Assembly: GCA_945876035.1 (NCBI GenBank)
Contig: CAMCMU010000016.1
Location: 22,597-86,596, forward strand
DNA: 64,000 nt
Direction: 5' to 3'
Source of the DNA: Schlesneria paludicola DSM 18645
Lineage (GTDB): Bacteria; Planctomycetota; Planctomycetia; Planctomycetales; Planctomycetaceae
Position 1 is the first letter of the stretch. The number at the start of each line of letters is the position of its first letter. The notes below the pieces were generated by a model. The model searched no databases. It saw only the letters and a list, made by a program, of their open reading frames with translations, and was not told the DNA's origin. Made by a program: the position numbers and the translations under genes. Positions 17,932 to 26,734 of the stretch are shown here, piece by piece.

Positions 17932-20505
17932 ATGCAAATTCAGTTGAATCAGCCTGTTTTCTGTCGGCAGACTCTCCTTGGGGTTTTGGCTTTCGGAGCG
18001 TGGATGGCAAGTCAGTTACAGGCGGCGCCGGCCACGGGACGATTTATCGACAAAGTCTTTCGCGATGACTCGGGCGAGCACAAGTACGTTGTTTTTGTTC
18101 CGGCAGCCTATCGCGCAGACACACCATCACCGGCGATCGTGTTTCTGCACGGCGCGGGCGAACGGGGAAACGAGAATCGCATGCCACTCACGGTGGGACT
18201 CGCCCCATTCGTGCAAGCACGAGCTCAGACCTTTCCATTCATTGTCATTTTCCCTCAGTGCGAAACGACTGACGGTCGAATTCTCGAATCGTGGCAGAGC
18301 AATTCCGCCGACGGCCGACGTGTCTTGGCTATTCTTGAGGCGGCAGAGAAGGACTATCGAATTGATGAGCGTCGCGTGGTGTTGACGGGTTGGTCGATGG
18401 GAGGTTACGGAGCGTGGAGCCTTGCCGCTGCGGAGCCGTCTCGATGGTCGGCCGTTGTTCCCCTTGCGGGAGGTGGTGATATCAGCCGAGCCGCGTCTCT
18501 AAAAAATGTGAATCTCTGGTGTTTTCATGGCGGGAAAGATGTGCTCGTGAGTGTGGAGGAAAGTCGTCGGATGGTCGAGGCCGTAAAGTCAGCGGGTGGA
18601 AATCCTCATTACACGGAACTTCCGGAAATGGGACACGATATCAGCGAAGCGGTCTACGGAAACGACGCATTGGTCGAATGGATGCTTGCTCCCCAAACAA
18701 AACCTACCGATTTAGGACCACTCACCGTCAAGCCCGTTGCAGCGATCAATGTTCCATTTGTTCCCGCCGTCGAAATGCCGGAAGCCGTTGGATTTCGCCT
18801 TGGCAACGATGCTCTAGCCGCTCTGGCGTATGCGATTCCCCAAAAGATTCCCAAAAATCTCCTCGCCGGATCGCTGGCCGATATGTATGACAGTACGAAT
18901 GTCCAAGGGAGGCAGTTCAGCATTCAATTCTCAGGAATTTCGTACAGCGGCTCCGTGCAAAGGGTCCTCGTGAAGGGACTCGGTCGTGACAGGCTGTCTG
19001 TCCAGATTGGAATTCGGGATGTGGCGTTGATCATCGGTGGAACTTACGTCACCGGGGCGAGTCACGCTGCTCAAGCCGGTCCCATCTCGATCATCATCGG
19101 ACAGCGTTACCCCGTCTGGCTTAATCTTGAGGTTACTCCCTCTATTGTGGATCGGAAGATTCGTCTGAAATCGATCGGTGCGAGCTTTCAGATTCCGGAT
19201 GACAACTGGTATGTCACCAGTCCCGCCGGTGTATCAACGCAAGGGTTTGGAATGACCGAAGGGGCTGTCTCGAGCGGTCTGACCAACGGTCTCTATGGGA
19301 GCAAGGGACGTATTGAGAACGAGGTCCGTGCCATCGCACCCGGTCTCGTGAAGCAGCTCGAAGAATTCCTGATCGTTCCCAATACCGAAACGACATTGTC
19401 AGGCTTCTGGCCTTTACCCATCACGCAGCCTCGGTTGAAAATCTATCCTGAGCATATTGCAACGGACGAAAATGGGGTCACGCTCGTTGTCGGTTTGACG
19501 GCTGGCAGTCTGAATCCGTTTGTTCCGTCTGCGCCGTTAAAGCAGATCGCTCCCTTGGGGATATCGCTCACAAACATGGCCTCGGATAAGGCATTTCACC
19601 TTTCGATTGCCCCTCAAATATTGGAACCGCTGACTCAAATGGTCGTCGAAACAGACCTGACAAAGCTGGATCTGCTCGACATTCCAGAACCGCTGTTTGC
19701 TAAGCTGGCCGATCGCTCAAACTTGCAGGTGCTGATTCCCGATTTGAAACGGTACGGAGACTCCCTGCAGGTGCGTTCGACCTTGCGCATTGTCAATCCG
19801 TTGCAGATTGGTTCGACGTCACTTCCGGCATCCGAGGGGGGGGTGAAGCCATTTGAGTTGAAGGTTCCCGGGCTTAAAATTCGGGTGGCCATCAAGACCG
19901 ATGCAAATCAGTCTCAGTGGCAACCGTGTGTCGATTTTGACTTGAACGTTTCCGAGATGATCTCGGTGTCTTTGCGCAAGCCGACCCATGATCTCAGGCG
20001 GATTCACCGTAACCGCCTGACGGCATCGACGATCCACGGAACCGCTCATTTCGTGGAGGGCTATCCGACAAAAGATCGAACGATCCATGCGGCGGCCTAT
20101 ACCGAGCAGTTTCTGGCAAGTTGGCAGGCGTACAACGCGGGAGAAATGGTCTCGGAAACAGATGTTCCAGACTTGATTTTCGGGGGCGCCAAGCTCCGAC
20201 TCGATGCGATCGACTGGAACGCACCCGCCCTCGATGTCTCCTTTCATCTGGCACACATCAAACTCACGAATCTCTCCCCAGAAAATTTCGCCTATGAGAC
20301 AAAGGCCCCCACAGGCGACTGGGGCGAAACGTTGACCTTGAAACCGGGCGATTCCCATGAGTTCGAGCTTCCGTACCCGCTGACCTATCGCCACGGTGGT
20401 TCAAGCGGTTCGGAGTTCTATACCTTGCCGGTCGGGTCACACTCCGAATTTCGGGTTCCTTTGACAGGTGGCTCCCCAAAACTTTTCGCCGCCAAAAAGC
20501 CCTGA
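17932..20505 (+). CDS. Secreted alpha/beta-hydrolase (esterase-like) with long C-terminal region
   Basis: 857 residues; the ATG at 17932 has GAAGGAA five bases upstream. A signal peptide (LLGVLAFGAWMASQLQAA) precedes an alpha/beta-hydrolase domain at about residues 30-245. It shows the oxyanion block PAIVFLHGAGERGNE, the nucleophile elbow GWSMGGYG (Ser near 154), the acid in HGGKDVLV and the catalytic His in MGHDIS. This matches the PHB depolymerase/feruloyl-esterase-like group. The remaining 600 residues are beta-rich and not recognised; they may be a cell-surface or substrate-binding part. The gene is convergent with hisD. Confidence 0.78.
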   Translation: MQIQLNQPVFCRQTLLGVLAFGAWMASQLQAAPATGRFIDKVFRDDSGEHKYVVFVPAAYRADTPSPAIVFLHGAGERGNENRMPLTVGLAPFVQARAQTFPFIVIFPQCETTDGRILESWQSNSADGRRVLAILEAAEKDYRIDERRVVLTGWSMGGYGAWSLAAAEPSRWSAVVPLAGGGDISRAASLKNVNLWCFHGGKDVLVSVEESRRMVEAVKSAGGNPHYTELPEMGHDISEAVYGNDALVEWMLAPQTKPTDLGPLTVKPVAAINVPFVPAVEMPEAVGFRLGNDALAALAYAIPQKIPKNLLAGSLADMYDSTNVQGRQFSIQFSGISYSGSVQRVLVKGLGRDRLSVQIGIRDVALIIGGTYVTGASHAAQAGPISIIIGQRYPVWLNLEVTPSIVDRKIRLKSIGASFQIPDDNWYVTSPAGVSTQGFGMTEGAVSSGLTNGLYGSKGRIENEVRAIAPGLVKQLEEFLIVPNTETTLSGFWPLPITQPRLKIYPEHIATDENGVTLVVGLTAGSLNPFVPSAPLKQIAPLGISLTNMASDKAFHLSIAPQILEPLTQMVVETDLTKLDLLDIPEPLFAKLADRSNLQVLIPDLKRYGDSLQVRSTLRIVNPLQIGSTSLPASEGGVKPFELKVPGLKIRVAIKTDANQSQWQPCVDFDLNVSEMISVSLRKPTHDLRRIHRNRLTASTIHGTAHFVEGYPTKDRTIHAAAYTEQFLASWQAYNAGEMVSETDVPDLIFGGAKLRLDAIDWNAPALDVSFHLAHIKLTNLSPENFAYETKAPTGDWGETLTLKPGDSHEFELPYPLTYRHGGSSGSEFYTLPVGSHSEFRVPLTGGSPKLFAAKKP

Positions 20506-20545
20506 TTTTCGAGGACCTGTGATCGGCACAATGTCCCCTCAGAAG

Positions 20546-20567
20546 TCACAACAGGTCCCCGTTGTGA
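20546..20567. terminator. Hairpin between convergent genes, possible bidirectional terminator
   Basis: TCACAAC (20546-20552) pairs perfectly with GTTGTGA (20561-20567) around an eight-base loop, midway between the esterase stop and the hisD stop. An alternative pairing of GGACCTGT (20513-20520) with ACAGGTCC (20551-20558) also exists. No T run follows. Confidence 0.4.
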
Positions 20568-20618
20568 TAGGAGTTGCCCTGTGGAGGGTCAGCACCTTGG
20601 ACAACGGAGTCGCAACAA

Positions 20619-21986
20619 TTACGTGTCTTCCAGGCGGATCTTGACGCTGGCACTGTGTGCCGTCAGGCCCTCGACTTCGGCAAGACGGCATAAGTCATCG
20701 GCGGCATCGTCGAGGGCATCACGGTTGTAGCAGATGACGCTGCTTCGTTTGAGAAAATCATTGACACACAGGCCGTTTGCAAATCGAGCCGTTCCCCCTG
20801 TCGGCAGAACGTGTGACGGTCCGGCAATGTAGTCTCCGACGGCGACGGGTGTGTTGTGGCCCAGAAAAATGGCCCCCGCATTTTGAATCTTTCCAAGGAT
20901 TGACTCCGGATCATTCGTGGAAATATGTAAATGCTCGGGTGCCAGCAAGTTGGTCAGCTCAATCGCTTGTGCCGCATCTTTTGTCAGGATCAATGCGCCA
21001 TAGTCGTTAAGACTGGCAAGTGCCAGATCTCCCCGTGGCAGGTTTGCCAGCTGCCGGGTCAATTCCTTGCGGACCTCTTCAATCAGCGGACCATGCCACG
21101 TCATGAGCACCGAGGAACCCGGATTATGCTCTGCTTGCGACAACAAATCAGCGGCCACAAGTTTTGCGTCTGCCGAATCATCCGCCAGCAGAACGATTTC
21201 ACTGGGACCTGCGATGCTGTCGATATCCACGTCGCCGAAAACGTACTGTTTTGCCAAAGCGACAAACAAATTGCCCGGGCCAACAATCTTGTCCACTCGC
21301 GGAAGGCCTTGGACTCCATAAGCCATGGCAGCGACGGCCTGCGCACCACCAACCCGATAGACCTCGGTAATTCCGACTTCCGCACACGTTGCAAGCATGG
21401 CCGGATTGTATCCCCCGAATTCGGTGGGTGGCACGACAACCGCAATTTCTTTGACACCGGCGACTTTCGCCGGAATCGCCGTCATCAAAACGGTCGATGG
21501 ATAGGCTGCTGATCCACCAGGAACACAAATACCGACGCGTTTCAGCGGCAAATAGCGTTGCCGCAACTCAACGCGACTCGTTCCATTCTGTCTCACCAGC
21601 CGGACGTCTTCGTGCAAAATCGCCTGTTGAAACTCCGTGATGTTTCCGATGATCGTTCGCAGCGTATGAAGCAATGCAGGACTGGCAGCCGCCTGCGCGG
21701 CGGCCAGTTCTTCTGTGCTGACCCGCATGCTGTCCAGTGTCAACTCCTTCTGATCCAGTCGAGATGTGTATTCCAGCAACGCCTCCAAGCCACGATCACG
21801 TACCTCCGAACAAATCCGTTGTACGACAGCGCGTGGAGAGAGCGGCTCGCCAAACAAGGCGATGGTCCGCTGCCGGCCGGCTGCCGAGACGATGTCGCCA
21901 CGAGGACTCAACTTCCGTCGCAACTCAGCTAACGTCGCCTGGGGATCCTCCGTCAGGCAATCAATTGTCAAAATATTCAAATTCAC
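20619..21986 (-). CDS. hisD: Histidinol dehydrogenase
   Basis: 455 residues if translation starts at the GTG at 21986, which has AAGGA nine bases upstream and gives the usual family length; the open frame extends to 22088 but that N-terminus is not family-like. HisD oxidises L-histidinol to L-histidine in two NAD-dependent steps. The signature IAGPSEIVLLADD followed by AADLLSQAEHNPGSSVLMT is present, as are the glycine-rich VGGAQAVAAMAYG block and LAPEHLHIS with metal and catalytic histidines. It stands outside a his operon and diverges from the aldolase gene. Confidence 0.93.
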   Translation of the reverse strand: MNLNILTIDCLTEDPQATLAELRRKLSPRGDIVSAAGRQRTIALFGEPLSPRAVVQRICSEVRDRGLEALLEYTSRLDQKELTLDSMRVSTEELAAAQAAASPALLHTLRTIIGNITEFQQAILHEDVRLVRQNGTSRVELRQRYLPLKRVGICVPGGSAAYPSTVLMTAIPAKVAGVKEIAVVVPPTEFGGYNPAMLATCAEVGITEVYRVGGAQAVAAMAYGVQGLPRVDKIVGPGNLFVALAKQYVFGDVDIDSIAGPSEIVLLADDSADAKLVAADLLSQAEHNPGSSVLMTWHGPLIEEVRKELTRQLANLPRGDLALASLNDYGALILTKDAAQAIELTNLLAPEHLHISTNDPESILGKIQNAGAIFLGHNTPVAVGDYIAGPSHVLPTGGTARFANGLCVNDFLKRSSVICYNRDALDDAADDLCRLAEVEGLTAHSASVKIRLEDT

Positions 21987-22110
21987 AATAGTTCCTTGTT
22001 GTGTTTCCGCCTCGATCTTTTTGCCACAACGGATTGAGCGATCGCCTTGATGGCCGTGTCGGATCTGCAAGATGTCGACGGTCGTCATCCAACGACAAGG
22101 GATGTTATAT

Positions 22111-22116
22111 TATAAT
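22111..22116 (+). promoter_or_regulatory. Possible -10 box in the hisD/aldolase divergent region
   Basis: A perfect TATAAT sits in an AT-rich patch (TATATTATAATG) about 95 bases before the aldolase start. No convincing -35 lies 16-18 bases upstream, so this is a weak call. Confidence 0.3.
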
Positions 22117-22208
22117 GCCGAAGCGGACTTTTCTCACGCGTGCAATCACTGACTCGTACAACTTTAACTCGAGACGAATTCCATGTGGGACAAGGGAGCA
22201 ACCAAGCA

Positions 22209-23294
22209 ATGACATCCGAGATAATTGACTTACGCAGTGATACGGCCACGAAACCAACCGCAGGAATGCGGCGGGCGATTTTCGAAGCCGAAGTCGGCGA
22301 CGATTCTTTGGGCGAAGATCCCACCGTGAACCACCTCGAAGAGATCGTCTGCGAACTGCTCGGCAAGGAGGCTGCCGTGTTCAATTGTTCGGGGACGCAG
22401 TCGAACCAAATGGCCATCCGCGCTCATTGCGATCAGGGAGACGAATTTCTCATCAACGAAACGGGGCATATCGTCAATTATGAAGCGGGCGGAGCCGCCG
22501 CGCTCAGCGGTGTTTCGGCGAGAATCCTTCGCGGGGAGGGAGGATTGCTGGACATCGCCGATCTGGAAGGAACAGTCCGGCCAAAAAAAATGAACTACTG
22601 CGTCACGCGGCTTGTCTGTGTGGAAAATACAACCAATCATGGTGGCGGTCGTGCTTGGCCCTTGGAGCAAATGAATCGCGTTGCCACCTGGGCTCACCAA
22701 GAGGGTTTAAAGGTTCATGTCGATGGGGCGAGGCTTTTCAATGCCTGTGTCGCAAAAAATTATTCCGCGAGGGAGTTTGTCGCACAAGCGGATTCGGTGT
22801 CGCTCTGTTTTTCGAAGGGGCTTGGATGTCCGATGGGTTCGATGCTCGCCGGAGACGCCGCGACCATGCACCGCGCTCGTCGAGCAAGAAAATTGTTTGG
22901 AGGAGCACTGCGACAGGCTGGCATGATGGCTGCCGCGGCAATCTACGCCTTGGAACATCACATCTCGCGTTTAACGGAAGATCACAACAATGCACGTTTT
23001 TTTGCCGAACAACTCGCGGGAATCCAAGGTATCACGATTGATCTGGAAATTGTTGAATCGAATATCGTCTTCTTCGAAATTGATCCGAAGTATGGATCTT
23101 CGTCGCAGTTGTGCGAACAGCTGATGGCCCGAAATGTCAAAGTGGGACCATTCGGACCACAGCGTTTGCGTGCCTGTACACATCTTGACGTAACTCGTGA
23201 ACAAATTCAGCACGCGGCAATGGCGGTACGAGAATGCGTCAAAGAAGGCTCTGCCCAGACCGGGAGGGTCGCTCAGTTTGCCGGCAGTTACTAG
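22209..23294 (+). CDS. Threonine-aldolase-family PLP enzyme
   Basis: 361 residues from the ATG at 22209 (GGGAG about ten bases upstream); a start at 22140 would add 23 atypical residues. The N-terminus IIDLRSDTATKPTAGMRRA and the block EVGDDSLGEDPTVNHLEE are diagnostic of low-specificity L-threonine aldolases and the GntG subgroup, which split beta-hydroxy amino acids into glycine and an aldehyde. The PLP lysine is in SLCFSKGLGCPMGSML, and VHVDGARLFNA supplies the aspartate that holds the pyridine ring. It is divergent from hisD. Confidence 0.9.
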   Translation: MTSEIIDLRSDTATKPTAGMRRAIFEAEVGDDSLGEDPTVNHLEEIVCELLGKEAAVFNCSGTQSNQMAIRAHCDQGDEFLINETGHIVNYEAGGAAALSGVSARILRGEGGLLDIADLEGTVRPKKMNYCVTRLVCVENTTNHGGGRAWPLEQMNRVATWAHQEGLKVHVDGARLFNACVAKNYSAREFVAQADSVSLCFSKGLGCPMGSMLAGDAATMHRARRARKLFGGALRQAGMMAAAAIYALEHHISRLTEDHNNARFFAEQLAGIQGITIDLEIVESNIVFFEIDPKYGSSSQLCEQLMARNVKVGPFGPQRLRACTHLDVTREQIQHAAMAVRECVKEGSAQTGRVAQFAGSY

Positions 23295-23388
23295 GCCAAA
23301 GACCGTCGGTTAGAGCATCGTCGTGCAAGTTCCGCCGATCCCGTTCCGAGCGACGGTTCCATTCGGACGTTGTCTCGCCGGATCACGG

Positions 23389-24564
23389 TCAGAGGCCCGC
23401 ACAAAATCGGTAATAGACCTCTGCCGCCTGCCGCAGTTGAGCAATCTCAATCCATTCGTCTTTGGTGTGCGCTTGTGCGATGTTACCCGGCCCACAAACG
23501 ACAGAGGGAATATTGGCTTTTGCAAAACGAGAGGCGTGCGTTCCATAGGGAACACCGACAACCTGCCGCGGACCGGCGACCTGCAAGATGGTCCGCTGCA
23601 GACTCTCCGCGAGTTCCCCATTCCGGTCATCTCCAAGAGGCGCACTCGCAGCGTATGGCGCGTCGTGAATCAACTCGAAATCGACTCGTGCTCGCAGATA
23701 TTCGATAATTTCGTCCTGCACCGATTGGTTGTCCTCGCCAGGAATAACGCGACGGTCGATATCGATGACGCAGCTGTCGGGGACGATGTTGACGCTGCTT
23801 CCCCCGGAGATCAATCCCACACTAAGGGTCGCCGGGCCACAAAGCGGGTGGGCGGGTCTCGACCCAGGGAGCCGAGCGGCATAATCTTCGAGCAGCGTGA
23901 CGACACGAGCCATTCGGTAAATGGCGTTCATCCCTTCTGTGGGACGGGCACTGTGGCAGGCTCGTCCTTCTGTGCGAAGTTGCCAACGTGTCACTCCGCG
24001 ATGTGCGACGACAATGTCGAGTTCGGTCGGTTCCGCCACAATGGCCACATCAGGAGCCTGCGGGCAAAGCCGATAAGAGGCAGAACCGGGACTCCAACTT
24101 CCCACGAGATGATTGATCCCCAGACTGGTTGCTTCTTCGTCACATGTCATCGACAGGACAACGTTGGCCATGCCCGCCGGTCGTTCCTGAGAGAGTCGCG
24201 TAACCGCCGCCAGCATGGCCGCAAGTCCCCCCTTCACGTCGCACGAACCTCGACCGTAGACGCGTCCCTCTTTTTCGACCGGATCGAACGGCGCAATCGT
24301 CATTCCATCGATGGGAACCGTATCCTGATGCGCATCCAATAAAATGGTCCTTGTCGCCCTCGTCGAGTCGAGTCGAGTGACAACGTTGGCTCGGCCGGGA
24401 GCGACTTCAAGCACATCACACGGTAATCCCATCCGCTTCAAATACTGAGCCAGATACTCCGTCAATCGTCCCTCAAAAAAATCGCATCCGGCAACGACGC
24501 GTCCCATGGGGTTCACGCTGGGGATGGCAATCAAGTCTTTCAAAATCGGCAAGGGATCGGCCAT
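23389..24564 (-). CDS. M20-family metallopeptidase/deacylase (ArgE/DapE type)
   Basis: 391 residues from the ATG at 24564 with GAGAG just upstream; the longer frame to 24630 adds a non-family tail. Metal and catalytic residues of the M20 family are in place: DAHQDTVP (His and catalytic Asp), GRGSCDVKGGLAAML (bridging Asp), CDEEATS (catalytic Glu pair), and a late VPYGTHASRFAKANIPSVVCGPG block with the final metal His near the C-terminus. Members remove acyl or succinyl groups from amino acids (acetylornithine, succinyl-diaminopimelate) or act as di- or aminopeptidases. Which one applies here cannot be decided, and no biosynthetic neighbours help. Confidence 0.88.
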   Translation of the reverse strand: MADPLPILKDLIAIPSVNPMGRVVAGCDFFEGRLTEYLAQYLKRMGLPCDVLEVAPGRANVVTRLDSTRATRTILLDAHQDTVPIDGMTIAPFDPVEKEGRVYGRGSCDVKGGLAAMLAAVTRLSQERPAGMANVVLSMTCDEEATSLGINHLVGSWSPGSASYRLCPQAPDVAIVAEPTELDIVVAHRGVTRWQLRTEGRACHSARPTEGMNAIYRMARVVTLLEDYAARLPGSRPAHPLCGPATLSVGLISGGSSVNIVPDSCVIDIDRRVIPGEDNQSVQDEIIEYLRARVDFELIHDAPYAASAPLGDDRNGELAESLQRTILQVAGPRQVVGVPYGTHASRFAKANIPSVVCGPGNIAQAHTKDEWIEIAQLRQAAEVYYRFCAGL

Positions 24565-25025
24565 GATGCTCTCTTTCGCCTCGTATGAGATGAGTACTGC
24601 TTCTGGAAATGGGGTCTCGTCGGAGGCCACGGTTCTTCTGAGGCGACCTCGCTATTCGGCACACAGGCCGTGGAGTTATCTCCCCGAGTTGGAATGCCGG
24701 CCGTCGATGCGATCGACGAATGCCAACGAGAGAGGCTATTCGACGACGGCCGTGACCGCAAATCATCAACGTGGGGGGACGATGATTTACAGGCACGGCA
24801 GCTGACGCGAGTCTCACCGTTCCGAAAAACGACATCCGAGGCACGTCGTTTTTTGAGCATCGGCAGCAAGACTTGTCAGGGAATCCGATCCGGTCGAACT
24901 TCCGACGTCGGCTCGCCCCTCAGCCCGTTCAAAGCCCGGCGGGGTGTTGCTGAAAAGGCAGAGACAGAGCCGCGCGTGAATGCGATTTGAAAATGTGAAC
25001 GTTGACTCTTCAACGCCGCTCAGCT
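24565..25025. other. Intergenic stretch upstream of the retron, no gene recognised
   Basis: About 460 bases between the M20 gene and the retron promoter. The open frames here have no recognisable product. Confidence 0.45.
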
Positions 25026-25054
25026 TTGCCATCGCAGGGGGATAGCGATAAGAT
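25026..25054 (+). promoter_or_regulatory. Promoter of the retron RNA
   Basis: TTGCCA at 25026-25031 (five of six matches to the -35 consensus) and TAAGAT at 25049-25054 (four of six to the -10) are separated by exactly 17 bases. Transcription would begin near 25061, one base before the a1 arm of the retron RNA, which supports both calls. Confidence 0.6.
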
Positions 25055-25087
25055 ACATCGCGCCGACTCGTCGGTCGCACAAGCTCG

Positions 25088-25119
25088 ATTCGCGCGTCCT
25101 TGATGCGGACGTGTCGAAT
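25088..25119 (+). other. msr hairpin 1 of the retron RNA
   Basis: ATTCG-CGCGTCC (25088-25099) pairs with GGACGTG-T-CGAAT (25107-25119) with one G-U pair and one bulged T; the loop is TTGATGC. Confidence 0.7.
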
Positions 25120-25167
25120 GCTGCGGGGATACCCCGCGGTCGCTGAAATGTTCTTGATTCGTGGTGT

Positions 25168-25206
25168 GAATTGCTGACGTGGTGGACCACACCACATCAA
25201 CAATTC
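25168..25206 (+). other. msd hairpin, expected template of the retron DNA
   Basis: A near-perfect 39-base inverted repeat with loop GACCA at 25185-25189. The two mismatches (174/200 and 178/196) are both C-A. It sits between the msr hairpins and the a2 arm, where the msd belongs. Confidence 0.75.
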
Positions 25207-25354
25207 GCTACAGGATCGGTTGTGCGGCTCACGGGTCGGCCACGTTTTGTGTGTTGAGTTGTTGTTCGGATTTCATTGATTTCGCATCTTGTAATGTGTG
25301 CGGCGATTCATTCTACCAAGAACTGTTTCCCAGCAAGTCCCGGGATGTGAGTAC

Positions 25355-26725
25355 ATGGCGTTCTTCGCAGGGTTGCTCCGCTGGCTTGGCTGGAACCTAG
25401 CCCCTGCCAATTCGCAAGAGGATCGCTCGGCGGCGCAGTCTCGTGCCGGTCAATCCGATCCTGTGGGTGGTCAACCGGACAGAGAAAAGAAAACAACATC
25501 CGTCACTTCGACGGATGGCCGAGTCTGTGCACACACTCGTTCACAGCGTCGTCCACAACTCTACGCCACCCGATCCGCCAAGCCTCGAAAAGACGCTGTC
25601 CGATTGAGATCGGACGTTTTAGAGGTGTCTGGTGCCGCACCCTATCGATACGCCCGTTTTGGGTCGGGCACAGGTCGACATCTCGACCTGAGTCAGGACG
25701 GAAAGGAAGGCCGTTTGCGGCAACGCGGGCTCCCGATATTTCACACTCCCGAGGAATTAGCTGAGTGGTTGGGGCTTCCGCTGAAAAAAGTTGCTTGGTT
25801 GGTCCATCGATTCACCGACGGGCGACCCGCCAGCCTGGATCAGGCACACTATCATTTCAGTTGGCGAAAGAAGAATGCGGGCGGGTGGCGACTCATTGAA
25901 TCACCCAAGCAGACATTAAAATATGCTCAAAATAAGATTCTTCGCGAAATTCTTGATCACGTCCCAGCCCATGCGGCGGCTCATGGTTTTGTGTGCGGAA
26001 AGTCCATTCTGACGAATGCTCGGCCTCATGTGGGACAGGCGACGCTGTTAAAGTTGGACCTCGCTAATTTTTATGCGACGGTCGGATTTTCTCGCGTGAC
26101 GGCGCTGTTTCGTTCGCTCGGTTATTCCCGTGAAGCCGGGATTTGGCTGGCGCTCCTGACGACATCTGCCATCCCGGGAAACATGGCCTTTCCCGGTCAG
26201 GATCCGTATGCCTTCGAGCCCTATTTGCGTCGGCATTTGCCCCAAGGGGCATCGACATCCCCCGTCTTAGCGAATTTGTCGGCCTACCGACTCGACATCC
26301 GATTGGCGGGATTGTCGAAGTCGTTCGGTGCCAGTTACACGCGTTATGCCGACGATTTAGCAATTTCGGGGCCCGCGGAATTTGCACACGGCCTTAGACT
26401 TTTCATTCCACTGGTACAGCAAATTATTCGCCAAGAACGTTTTCGTTCGAATCACTCTAAACGCCGAGTCCTACGGGCAAATCAAAGGCAGTCGATTGCC
26501 GGGGTGGTAGTGAATGAACGGATTAATATTGCTCGCGAACACTTCGATCGACTCAAAGCCATATTGACCAACTGTGTTCGACAGGGACCGTCCACGCAGA
26601 ACCGCGAGAACGTTGCCGATCTCAAGTCACATCTTCGAGGTCGCGTTGCACACGTGCAACAATTGAACCCCACACGGGGTGAAAATCTGCTGAGACTCTT
26701 CAACCGCATTGATTGGAGCCATTGA
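25355..26725 (+). CDS. Retron-type reverse transcriptase with long N-terminal extension
   Basis: 456 residues from the ATG at 25355 (GTGAG upstream); GTG 25298 is an alternative. The first 110 or so residues are Arg/Ser/Gln-rich and look disordered. Then RLRQRGLPIFHTPEELAEWLGL, HYHFSWRKKNAGGWRLIESP and QTLKYAQNKILREIL give RT regions 0-2. Retron region X is TNARPH (NAxxH, Asn near 221). Motif A is KLDLANFY (Asp235), the QGxxxSP box is QGASTSP (near 297), and the catalytic YADD is at 331-334. Region Y, usually VTG, reads QSIAGVVVN near 379-387. The extension and inserted loop recall the long myxobacterial retron RTs (from memory). It should use the adjacent RNA as template and primer to make branched msDNA. 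Confidence 0.9.
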   Translation: MAFFAGLLRWLGWNLAPANSQEDRSAAQSRAGQSDPVGGQPDREKKTTSVTSTDGRVCAHTRSQRRPQLYATRSAKPRKDAVRLRSDVLEVSGAAPYRYARFGSGTGRHLDLSQDGKEGRLRQRGLPIFHTPEELAEWLGLPLKKVAWLVHRFTDGRPASLDQAHYHFSWRKKNAGGWRLIESPKQTLKYAQNKILREILDHVPAHAAAHGFVCGKSILTNARPHVGQATLLKLDLANFYATVGFSRVTALFRSLGYSREAGIWLALLTTSAIPGNMAFPGQDPYAFEPYLRRHLPQGASTSPVLANLSAYRLDIRLAGLSKSFGASYTRYADDLAISGPAEFAHGLRLFIPLVQQIIRQERFRSNHSKRRVLRANQRQSIAGVVVNERINIAREHFDRLKAILTNCVRQGPSTQNRENVADLKSHLRGRVAHVQQLNPTRGENLLRLFNRIDWSH

Positions 26726-26734
26726 AATTTTGAG

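Larger units (their letters stand above)
25062..25240 (+). ncRNA. Retron non-coding RNA (msr-msd)
   Basis: About 179 nt directly upstream of the reverse transcriptase with all parts of a retron RNA. The a1 arm (25062-25082) pairs with the a2 arm (25220-25240) over 21 positions: 17 Watson-Crick pairs, three G-U and one mismatch. The base after a1 is G25083 in AAGC, the expected context for the branching guanosine. Two msr hairpins follow: 25088-25119 (ATTCG/CGAAT outside, CGCGTCC/GGACGTG inside) and 25120-25140 (GCGGGG-ATA-CCCCGC core). The msd hairpin is 25168-25206: GAATTG/CAATTC, TGA/TCA and GTGGTG/CACCAC, 15 pairs with two C-A mismatches and a five-base loop. The structure was found by eye; RNA and multicopy DNA are not demonstrated. 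Confidence 0.8.

Noticed and set aside
23323..24342. Plus-strand 339-codon frame
   Set aside because: Shadow of the M20 peptidase, which shows all metal ligands on the minus strand.
24985..25010. TTGACT at 25002 as the retron -35 box
   Set aside because: Spacing to TAAGAT is over 40 bases; TTGCCA at 25026 with a 17-base spacer is far better.
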